Positions 6,955 to 11,473 of a stretch of DNA of 11,473 bases are shown piece after piece (position 1 is the first letter of the stretch; each line of letters begins with the position of its first letter). A program made the translations under genes and the position numbers. This DNA comes from Avimonoglobus sp965151315 (GTDB lineage Bacteria; Bacillota; Clostridia; UBA1381), in contig CBCTZG010000088.1 in the NCBI GenBank assembly GCA_965151315.1, positions 1-11,473 on the forward strand, given 5' to 3'. Below the pieces are notes generated by a model that saw only the letters and a program-made list of their open reading frames with translations, was not told the origin of the DNA and made no database searches.

Positions 6955-7797
6955 TCAGCCATATAGATCATTCCTTACCATGTTAGAAAGAGTAGTATCA
7001 GCTGTGGCAGGTATGTTAAACAGTGATGTAATCATATATGCTTTTGTATTGTGGATTTTTTCGTTTCGCATTGTAAAGTCAAGAAGAAATGCATCCATTT
7101 TCCTATAATCAATTTCAAGAAATCTATGTTTAACAAGCTCAGCAGGATATTGCCTTTTTTCGATGGTATAGTACGGAACATTTACAGTCATTACCTCAGC
7201 CATAACATTCACAATCTCGTCTATGACAGATTTGTCGTAATTGTATATAAGAGAATCATATTCGATATTCTTTTTAATCTGTTTGATGCTTTGTTCATAT
7301 CTATCAATCGATCCTATTGATGTCTCATGATTGATAGATGGATATTTAATACAATCTTTATTTAATTCTTTTTTAATTGTTTTATCTTTATTTATTTGCG
7401 TTGAATTTTCCAATATAGGCTTTTCCTGTGTTGGATTATCCAATATTGGATTTTCCAACGTAGGTTCTTCCAACATAGGGCTTTCACTTTTTACCGGAAC
7501 GGTAACAGGAAATTCACGAATAATATATTCTGTATTTGTAAGTTGCCCCTTTTCATTCCGTTTTCTATGGCGTTCAATATATCCTTGTTGTTCAAGTTCG
7601 ATGATAGATACCCTAATTGCATCAATCCCTTCTTTACAGATCATAGATAAGCCTTTCAATGTATAATCCCATTCATCCGGCAGACTAAGCATAAGAGAAA
7701 GTAATCCTTTGGATTTAAGAGATAGTTTCTTATTTCGTAAATGATGATTTGACATTACTGTATAATTTTTGCTTTTTTCAACTCGAAATACGGACAT
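6955..7797 (-). CDS. Replication-initiator-like winged-helix protein with DUF6017 C-terminus
   Basis: 280 residues. Residues 1-95 (MSVFRVEKSKNYTVMSNHHL, LSLKSKGLLSLMLSLPDEWDYT, IRVSIIELEQQGYIERHRKR) form a winged-helix domain of the type found in replication initiator/DnaD-like proteins of Clostridia elements. Residues 105-134 are a Pro-rich array of five-residue repeats. Residues about 178-280 (EYDSLIYNYDKSVIDEIVNVMAE, YPAELVKHRF, ending NMVRNDLYG) match DUF6017. The likely role is starting replication of the excised element or regulating it, by family analogy. AAAGGAGG lies 6 bases before the ATG. The promoter and terminator-like leader upstream suggest controlled expression. This is the first gene of the inferred operon with parB and the small genes. 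Confidence 0.85.
   Translation of the reverse strand: MSVFRVEKSKNYTVMSNHHLRNKKLSLKSKGLLSLMLSLPDEWDYTLKGLSMICKEGIDAIRVSIIELEQQGYIERHRKRNEKGQLTNTEYIIREFPVTVPVKSESPMLEEPTLENPILDNPTQEKPILENSTQINKDKTIKKELNKDCIKYPSINHETSIGSIDRYEQSIKQIKKNIEYDSLIYNYDKSVIDEIVNVMAEVMTVNVPYYTIEKRQYPAELVKHRFLEIDYRKMDAFLLDFTMRNEKIHNTKAYMITSLFNIPATADTTLSNMVRNDLYG
7397..7486 (-). repeat. Six 15-bp tandem repeats within the replication gene
   Basis: Six in-frame units of 15 bases share a core of AAY-TAGG/TTGG-TTTTCC type on the plus strand and encode pentapeptides such as EPTLE, NPILD, NPTQE and KPILE. They lie between the winged-helix and DUF6017 domains as an extended linker. Because the unit length is a multiple of three, copy number could change without breaking the frame. 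Confidence 0.75.
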
Positions 7798-7826
7798 GGT
7801 AAACCTCCTTTCATAAATTTGGGTAC

Positions 7827-7874
7827 AAAAAAAGCGCGTTCACATAACTCATATCGAGCAGCAAACACGCTTTT
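7827..7874 (-). terminator. Intrinsic-terminator-like hairpin in the leader of the replication gene (possible attenuator)
   Basis: On the minus strand AAAAGCGTGTT pairs with AACGCGCTTTT (one G-U wobble, 11 bp) around a 23-base loop that itself holds a CTC/GAG mini-stem. A run of seven T follows. It lies between the candidate promoter and the ribosome-binding site, so it could stop transcription before the gene is reached. Confidence 0.65.
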
Positions 7875-7879
7875 CAGTA

Positions 7880-7908
7880 TTTATATTAAATTTTAAAATT
7901 TATGACAA
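7880..7908 (-). promoter_or_regulatory. Candidate sigma-A promoter for the replication operon
   Basis: Minus strand TTGTCA (7903-7908), a 17-base spacer and TATAAA (7880-7885). Transcription would start near 7873, just at the foot of the terminator-like hairpin. The -35 box is part of the inverted repeat at 7901-7929, so a protein bound there would compete with RNA polymerase. Confidence 0.55.
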
Positions 7909-7929
7909 AAACAATTTTATTTTGTCATA
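7901..7929. repeat. Perfect 10-bp inverted repeat over the rep promoter -35
   Basis: TATGACAAAA and TTTTGTCATA are separated by 9 AT-rich bases. The arms contain the recurring TGACAAA motif. The likely role is an operator or initiator-binding site. Confidence 0.6.
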
Positions 7930-8117
7930 TTTGTTCAAACTCTGACAAAACTGACAAAGGGAAAATTTTATCCTGAGTCAATCAAAAAAATGATGAAAAA
8001 TAGCTCTAAAATTAACCCCGAATTTGTCCCCAGAAAGGTCTAAAAAAGCAAATTAACCCTTTTTTGTCCCCGAAAAATCGGTTTAAAACGGGTTAAATTC
8101 CGTCAAATTTTGTCAAA
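7903..8117. repeat. Cluster of TGACAAA motifs (iteron-like)
   Basis: TGACAAA occurs on the plus strand at 7903, 7943 and 7952, and inverted as TTTGTCA ending at 7927 and 8115. A near copy, TTTGTTCA, is at 7930-7937, and a further GTCAAA is at 8102. Five full copies in about 215 bases next to an initiator gene suggest binding sites for the replication or ParB-like protein. Confidence 0.5.
8009..8072. repeat. Imperfect direct repeat of about 22 bp (TTAACCC...TTTGTCCCC)
   Basis: AAATTAACCC followed by six variable bases ending in T and then TTGTCCCC occurs at 8009-8031 and again at 8050-8071, about 40 bases apart. An inverted GGGTTAA sits at 8090-8096. Spacing near four helical turns would put both copies on one DNA face. 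The role is unknown: initiator, parS-like or recombinase arm site. Confidence 0.55.
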
Positions 8118-8139
8118 GACGACAACGATTTTTGGGCAT

Positions 8140-8174
8140 AAGAAAACCCCGCAAACCGCATGGTTACGGGGTTT
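8140..8174 (-). terminator. Intrinsic terminator downstream of rpsI
   Basis: On the minus strand AAACCCCG pairs with CGGGGTTT, with an inner AACC-ATGC-GGTT stem-loop, followed by TTTTCTT. It lies 22 bases after the rpsI stop codon and would end the rplM-rpsI transcript, insulating the element from it. Confidence 0.85.
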
Positions 8175-8188
8175 ATAAGCATTTTCAA

Positions 8189-8205
8189 AAGAGAAATTAT
8201 CTCTT
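8189..8205. repeat. 6-bp inverted repeat around the rpsI stop codon (candidate attachment core)
   Basis: AAGAGA and TCTCTT flank AATTA, in which the rpsI stop codon lies. Tyrosine-recombinase core sites often have this form, short inverted arms around a 5-7 base crossover, and integrases often target gene 3' ends. No second att copy is in the window, so this is only a candidate. Confidence 0.35.
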
Positions 8206-8592
8206 GCTGAACTGCGGAGCACGACGTGCGGCTTTGAGACCGTACTTCTTTCTTTCCTTCATTCTGGAATCCCTGGTCAGGAAACCGGCCGCCTTCAGTG
8301 TGGCGCGGAAAGCGTCTGTATCGACTTCCAAAAGCGCGCGGGCGATACCATGCCGGATGGCGCCAGCCTGGCCGGTAAAGCCGCCCCCTTCTACTTTAGC
8401 GATGACGTCGAACTTATCGGTAGTGGATGTCAGGGCCAGCGGCTGCCGAACGATAACCTTTAATGTATCCAGACCAAAATAATCGTCAATATCTCTGTTA
8501 TTGATTGTCACTTTGCCGTTGCCTGGGACAAGGCGAACTCTCGCAACGGAAGATTTTCTTCTGCCTGTGCCATAATACTGTTCTTTTGCCAT
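8197..8592 (-). CDS. rpsI: 30S ribosomal protein S9 (uS9)
   Basis: 131 residues, full length for bacterial S9. Signatures: YYGTGRRKSSVARVRL at the start, GGGFTGQAGAIRHGIARAL in the middle, TRDSRMKERKKYGLKAARRAPQFSKR at the end. The basic C-terminal tail reaches the ribosomal P site in known structures. AAGGAGGAG lies 8 bases before the ATG and overlaps the rplM stop codon, the usual coupled rplM-rpsI arrangement. The reading frame is intact to its natural SKR end, so any integration downstream has preserved the gene. Confidence 0.98.
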   Translation of the reverse strand: MAKEQYYGTGRRKSSVARVRLVPGNGKVTINNRDIDDYFGLDTLKVIVRQPLALTSTTDKFDVIAKVEGGGFTGQAGAIRHGIARALLEVDTDAFRATLKAAGFLTRDSRMKERKKYGLKAARRAPQFSKR

Positions 8593-8606
8593 GTTATTTC
8601 TCCTCC

Positions 8607-9044
8607 TTACTTAATTTCGCGTGTCCAAGCTTCGGGTTTCTGGGCCGCATGGTTGTGCTCCGCACCCTGGTAAACGCGCAGACGGGTGAGGGCTTTTCTG
8701 CCGATGGTGTTGTTGGGGAGCATACCCTTTACGGCATACATCATAGCGTCCTGCGGCTTATCCGCCATCAGCCGGTCATAGTGGATCTCTTTGATCCCGC
8801 CGACCCAGCCGGTGTGATAGTAGCGAACCTTCTGGCTCAGCTTGTTGCCGGTCAGAACGGCCTTTTCCGCGTTGATGATGATCACATGGTCCCCGCAGTC
8901 CACATTGGGGGTGTAGGTGGGAAGATGCTTTCCTCTTAAGATGCTTGCCGCTTGTGCCGCCACTCTGCCCAGGGGCTTATTCGCGGCGTCAATGATGTAC
9001 CATTTTCTGTTGATATCCTGTGGTTTAGCCATATAGCTGCTCAT
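8607..9044 (-). CDS. rplM: 50S ribosomal protein L13 (uL13)
   Basis: 145 residues. Signatures: KWYIIDAANKPLGRVAAQAASILRGKH, CGDHVIIINAEKAVLTGNKLSQKVRYYHTG, and AVKGMLPNNTIGRKALTRLRVYQGAEHNHAAQKPE. It binds 23S rRNA early in large-subunit assembly. AAGGAGGT lies 8 bases before the first ATG, favouring MSSYMAKP over the Met at position 5. It is the first gene of the rplM-rpsI operon, 14 bases upstream of rpsI, and is driven by the strong promoter at 9122-9150. Confidence 0.98.
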   Translation of the reverse strand: MSSYMAKPQDINRKWYIIDAANKPLGRVAAQAASILRGKHLPTYTPNVDCGDHVIIINAEKAVLTGNKLSQKVRYYHTGWVGGIKEIHYDRLMADKPQDAMMYAVKGMLPNNTIGRKALTRLRVYQGAEHNHAAQKPEAWTREIK

Positions 9045-9068
9045 TGAAAATTACCTCCTTAAAGCGAT

Positions 9069-9107
9069 TCTAAAAACTAGAGCCTGTTTATCCATAATTT
9101 TTCAGGC
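9069..9107 (-). promoter_or_regulatory. Leader of rplM with two small hairpins
   Basis: The roughly 70-base leader contains GCCTG/CAGGC around a 16-base loop and TCTA/TAGA around five bases. Bacillota are known to carry an L13 leader RNA for autoregulation at this position. I cannot confirm that these weak stems match it. Confidence 0.25.
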
Positions 9108-9121
9108 CCGCAACACGGAAT

Positions 9122-9150
9122 ATTCTACTACGTTTTCCGATTGATGTCAA
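9122..9150 (-). promoter_or_regulatory. Strong sigma-A promoter of rplM-rpsI
   Basis: Minus strand TTGACA (9145-9150), a 17-base spacer and TAGAAT (9122-9127), near consensus. An A/T-rich upstream stretch resembling an UP element precedes the -35. The start site would be near 9115. Confidence 0.85.
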
Positions 9151-9209
9151 CACTTTTTTTGAAAAAAATCAATATATAAAGTATAATCTTCGAATATCTT
9201 TAAATTTCT

Positions 9210-9899
9210 TTAATTATCTCGCGAATTCTCACTTTCTATTTTATTTTTTGCATTCAGAATTTCCAAAATTTCGGCGGGATTTTCAATAATATAGTCGGCG
9301 CCGGCGGCCTGGAGTTCGGTAAAATCCCGAAATCCCCATAGTACGCCGGCAGACGCCATACCGGCGTTTTTGGCCGTTTGGATGTCCGTGGAGGTGTCGC
9401 CGACGAATAGGCATTCCGCCGGGGTAAGCCCCAGGTTGGCGCAAATCTCCAGCGCGCCATCCGGGGCAGGCTTTACCGGGACGCCGGGACGCTGCCCGTA
9501 AACCAAATCAAACCGGCCGTTAAATAACCGTGCGGCGATCCCCAAAACCACATTATGCGGCTTGTTGGAGAAGACACAACGGCGGATATGCATTTCCTCC
9601 AGCGCGTCCAAAAGCGCCAATATACCGCCGTAAGGCTTGGTACCGTACAGCACATCTGCTTCATACTCCCGGTCATACACGGCGCCCACCTGCTGAAAGT
9701 TTTCCGGCGTGTCAGCATGGTGTTCTGCAAGCATCCGGTGGATCAGCGCGTCTCGGCCGTCGCCTACCAGGCGGCGGTACCGGTCCGCCGGGATGGCCGG
9801 AAAGCCAAAGGCCGTCAGAGCGAAATTCCCAAAATGGGCAATGGTGGACAGAGTGTCGGTTAAGGTGCCATCTAGGTCGAAAATTATAGCTTTTATCAT
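9210..9899 (-). CDS. HAD-family phosphatase, phosphoglycolate-phosphatase-like
   Basis: 229 residues from MIKAIIFDLDGTLTDT. HAD motifs are complete: Asp8/Asp10 nucleophile and acid (DLDGT), Ser111 in FSNKP, Lys143 in VKPAP, and GDTSTD at 167-172 for magnesium. The helical cap between about 15 and 85 is typical of Gph/PpaX-type enzymes that clear 2-phosphoglycolate or similar small phosphates; the exact substrate is not readable. The open frame extends upstream to 10025, but that extension crosses the promoter at 9933-9961 and lacks HAD character, so it is rejected. GAAAGGG precedes the chosen ATG by about 10 bases; an ATG three codons upstream is too close to it. The gene is divergent from feoA and upstream of rplM, which has its own promoter. 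Confidence 0.88.
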   Translation of the reverse strand: MIKAIIFDLDGTLTDTLSTIAHFGNFALTAFGFPAIPADRYRRLVGDGRDALIHRMLAEHHADTPENFQQVGAVYDREYEADVLYGTKPYGGILALLDALEEMHIRRCVFSNKPHNVVLGIAARLFNGRFDLVYGQRPGVPVKPAPDGALEICANLGLTPAECLFVGDTSTDIQTAKNAGMASAGVLWGFRDFTELQAAGADYIIENPAEILEILNAKNKIESENSRDN

Positions 9900-9932
9900 A
9901 AATATCATACCCTTTCCATAGATTCCTTTATC

Positions 9933-9961
9933 AATATAGCATATAGTTTCCCAGATGTCAA
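9933..9961 (-). promoter_or_regulatory. Sigma-A promoter of the HAD phosphatase gene
   Basis: Minus strand TTGACA (9956-9961), a 17-base spacer and TATATT (9933-9938). The start would be near 9926, giving a leader of about 27 bases before the ATG at 9899. It fixes that start and rules out the longer frame. Confidence 0.8.
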
Positions 9962-9969
9962 AAAAATAG

Positions 9970-9998
9970 TTGATAAAATCTGTGGAAAATGATAAAAT
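9970..9998 (+). promoter_or_regulatory. Sigma-A promoter of feoAB
   Basis: TTGATA (9970-9975), a 17-base spacer and TAAAAT (9993-9998). The -35 box is 8 bases from the -35 of the divergent HAD promoter. TGATAAAAT occurs twice, over the -35 and the -10, 19 bases apart, and could be a regulator site. I see no clear Fur box of GATAATGATTATC type. Confidence 0.7.
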
Positions 9999-10076
9999 AA
10001 AGATTAAGAATGCGTGTTTGTTCAAAAGAAAATTTGGCGATGGCAGTCAGCCCAGAGCTAGGAAAGGGATGATGAA

Positions 10077-10316
10077 ATGACCCTGGGAGAAAGCAAGATC
10101 GGACGGGAATACCGGATTTTACATATCAACCTAGACGAACGGGTGACCCGGCGGCTGGAGATGCTGGGCATGACCCGGGGCACTGGTATACAAGTGCTGA
10201 ATAAAAAGAAAAACGGGCCGTTGATCATCAAGGTCCGGGGGACGCGGTTTGCCCTGGGCCGGGATTTTGCCCGGGGGATCGTATTGGGAGACGAAGCGGA
10301 TGGAAAATCGGATTAA
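10077..10316 (+). CDS. feoA: FeoA ferrous iron transport accessory protein
   Basis: 79 residues, usual length for FeoA, a small SH3-like cytoplasmic partner of FeoB. Visible signatures: an early Gly-x-x-Tyr-x-Ile strand, RRLEMLGMTRGTGIQVLNKKKNGPLIIKVRGTRFALGRDFARGI, matching the family pattern of L-x-x-LG-hydrophobic-x-x-G and the closing LG-x-x-x-A-x-x-I. AAAGGG lies 8 bases before the ATG. An ATG at 10069 runs into TGA at once and is excluded. The gene overlaps feoB by 17 bases and is its operon leader. Confidence 0.93.
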   Translation: MTLGESKIGREYRILHINLDERVTRRLEMLGMTRGTGIQVLNKKKNGPLIIKVRGTRFALGRDFARGIVLGDEADGKSD

Positions 10317-11473
10317 TGCGGCCTTTGCCGGCAACCCAAACTGCGGGAAGACTACGCTGTTCAACGCCTATACCGGCGCGAAGCTGAAGGTGGCGAACTG
10401 GCCGGGCGTTACGGTAGAGAAAAAGGAAGGCCTGATGAAATACCATGAGCACACCTATAAGCTTGTGGATCTGCCGGGTACATATTCGCTGACATCCTAT
10501 ACCATGGAAGAAAAGCTGGCCCGCCAATATATTTTAGAAGACGAGGTGGATGTGATCGTCAATGTAGCGGACGCATCCAGCCTGGAGCGGAACCTGTATC
10601 TGACGATCCAGCTCATTGAATTGGGAAAACCGGTCGTCATGGCGTTAAATATGATGGATATCGTTCAGGAGCGGGGGATGGAGATCGACCTGCACAGGCT
10701 GCCGGAAATGCTGGGGATCCCGGTGATCCCGGTTTCTGCCCGGCGGCGGACAGGGCTGGAGGTGCTGATGCACGCTGTGGCCCACCATAAGGATATCCCA
10801 GCCCGGGGCTTTGAGCACCATCATCCGGCGGGCCGGCACGAACCAAAGCATCATGAGGAATATGTCATGGTGTACAGTGACGAAATTGAGGATAAGATCG
10901 ATCTGCTCAGCGACCGGCTTCAGGAAAAATATCCCCAGCTGCATAATTATCGCTGGTATGCGATCAAGATTTTGGAAAACGATCAGGAGATCCTGGAAAA
11001 ATACCCGATCGTCTTAACAGATATACTAGATCGAAGCTATGAATCAGATATGATCAACCAGAAGTATGATTTTATCCACGAAATTATTGAAGAAGTGATG
11101 GTAAACCGTGCGGAAAAAAGCGCCGGGACGGATAAAGTCGATCGGATTTTGACCCACCGGATCTGGGGTGTCCCCATTTTCTTGGGTATTATGGCAGTGG
11201 TGTTTTTCCTGACATTTTTTATCGGGGACTGGCTGAAGGGCTATTTTGAACAGGCGTTGGAGTGGTTTTCCAGCGGTGCAGGACGCTTGCTGGCGGCTAT
11301 TGAAGCAGGGACGCTGTTAAAATCCCTGGTGGTAGACGGAATTATCGCCGGCGTCGGGGGAATTTTGACCTTCCTGCCGAACATTTTTATCCTGTTTCTA
11401 GCCCTGGCGGTGCTGGAAGACAGCGGCTATATGTCCCGGGTCGCGTATGTAATGGACGGGATCATGGGCCGGA
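10300..11473 (+). CDS. feoB: FeoB ferrous iron transporter, N-terminal part (runs off the edge)
   Basis: 391 codons are visible with no stop. The N-terminal GTPase has G1 GNPNCGKT (11-18), G2 Thr38 in NWPGVTVEKKEG, G3 DLPGTYSL (57-64), G4 NMMD (117-120) and G5 PVSA (144-147). A helical regulatory region follows to about 280, then the first membrane helix near 288-308 and the Gate region GVGGILTFLPNIFILF...LEDSGYMSRVAYVMD. FeoB imports ferrous iron, important for anaerobes. The start codon overlaps the feoA end in another frame, with GGGAG 9 bases upstream, so translation is probably coupled. An unusual histidine-rich stretch (eight His within residues 162-185) follows the GTPase domain. Confidence 0.95.
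   Translation, partial: MENRINAAFAGNPNCGKTTLFNAYTGAKLKVANWPGVTVEKKEGLMKYHEHTYKLVDLPGTYSLTSYTMEEKLARQYILEDEVDVIVNVADASSLERNLYLTIQLIELGKPVVMALNMMDIVQERGMEIDLHRLPEMLGIPVIPVSARRRTGLEVLMHAVAHHKDIPARGFEHHHPAGRHEPKHHEEYVMVYSDEIEDKIDLLSDRLQEKYPQLHNYRWYAIKILENDQEILEKYPIVLTDILDRSYESDMINQKYDFIHEIIEEVMVNRAEKSAGTDKVDRILTHRIWGVPIFLGIMAVVFFLTFFIGDWLKGYFEQALEWFSSGAGRLLAAIEAGTLLKSLVVDGIIAGVGGILTFLPNIFILFLALAVLEDSGYMSRVAYVMDGIMGR

Larger units (their letters stand above)
1..8196. mobile_element. Right-hand part of an integrated ICE/plasmid-like element next to rpsI (partial)
   Basis: All genes here lie on the minus strand and are of accessory type: a DUF6017-type replication initiator, a ParB-like protein, a DpnD/PcfM-DUF3846 protein, a small Cys protein and a giant SLH surface protein. 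This set is familiar from integrative conjugative elements of Clostridia. The sequence is visibly AT-rich up to about 8130 and becomes GC-rich in rpsI-rplM, as expected at a boundary between foreign and core DNA. The right boundary is placed at the rpsI 3' end (about 8140-8205) by inference. The left boundary is outside the window. No integrase, relaxase, coupling protein or VirB4 is visible, so an integrated plasmid remnant or a non-conjugative island is also possible. Confidence 0.65.
7798..8196. other. Non-coding control and origin-like region between the replication gene and rpsI
   Basis: I see no convincing gene in these 399 bases. From left to right they hold the replication-gene ribosome-binding site, a terminator-like hairpin, a promoter, an AT-rich perfect inverted repeat, a cluster of TGACAAA motifs in both orientations, a long direct repeat containing TTAACCC and TTTGTCCCC, and the rpsI terminator. 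AT-rich DNA with short repeats beside an initiator gene is the usual layout of a replication origin or operator region; origin function here is inferred. Confidence 0.5.

Noticed and set aside
7749..7766. Plus-strand TTGACA and TATAAT near the start of the replication gene, a possible antisense RNA promoter
   Set aside because: The spacer is only 6 bases, so these boxes cannot work together; no clear alternative -35 was found.
9152..9168. TTTTTTT-G-AAAAAAA hairpin after the HAD gene
   Set aside because: A pure A/T stem with no GC core; more plausibly an UP-like element of the rplM promoter.
9900..10025. N-terminal extension of 42 residues on the HAD phosphatase frame
   Set aside because: It contains the near-consensus promoter at 9933-9961, has no HAD homology, and a better start with ribosome-binding site lies at 9899.
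10637..10944. Minus-strand frames inside feoB
   Set aside because: They lie opposite a fully supported feoB reading frame with all GTPase motifs and have no independent support.

Overview
The window is a junction between an AT-rich, plasmid- or ICE-like mobile element (about 1-8196, all genes on the minus strand) and GC-richer core chromosome (about 8197-11473). The core genes (rplM-rpsI, a HAD phosphatase, feoA-feoB), strong AGGAGG ribosome-binding sites, canonical sigma-A promoters, an SLH-anchored surface protein and a DUF6017-type replication protein point to an anaerobic Bacillota of class Clostridia, probably a gut commensal. The genus cannot be read from the sequence.

Element side, in transcription order from 8196 down to 1: a non-coding control/origin-like region (7798-8196) with repeated TGACAAA/TTTGTC motifs, a promoter and a terminator-like hairpin in the leader; a replication-initiator-like winged-helix protein with a DUF6017 tail; a ParB/Spo0J-like protein; a small four-cysteine protein; a DpnD/PcfM-DUF3846 fusion; and a 1712-residue secreted surface protein. 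The surface protein has an unrecognised Cys-rich N-terminal domain, fourteen Cys/His zinc-ribbon-like repeats, seven Ig-like repeats, a Gly/Ser linker and one and a half SLH repeats. The four small genes are closely spaced or overlapping and look like one operon for replication, maintenance and accessory functions. The surface gene follows after about 90 bases and is probably cargo or a conjugation-linked adhesin. No integrase, relaxase or type IV secretion gene is in the window, so the element type is inferred.

Chromosome side: rpsI ends at 8197, and its stop codon lies in the spacer of a perfect 6-bp inverted repeat. That makes the rpsI 3' end the natural candidate for the integration site. 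rplM-rpsI has a near-consensus promoter. Upstream is a phosphoglycolate-phosphatase-like HAD gene, divergently transcribed from feoA-feoB. The two promoters sit back to back, and feoB runs off the right edge.

The most interesting items are the mosaic Cys-rich surface protein with its broken SLH end, the rep control region (repeats plus possible attenuator), the rpsI junction, and a histidine-rich insert in FeoB.
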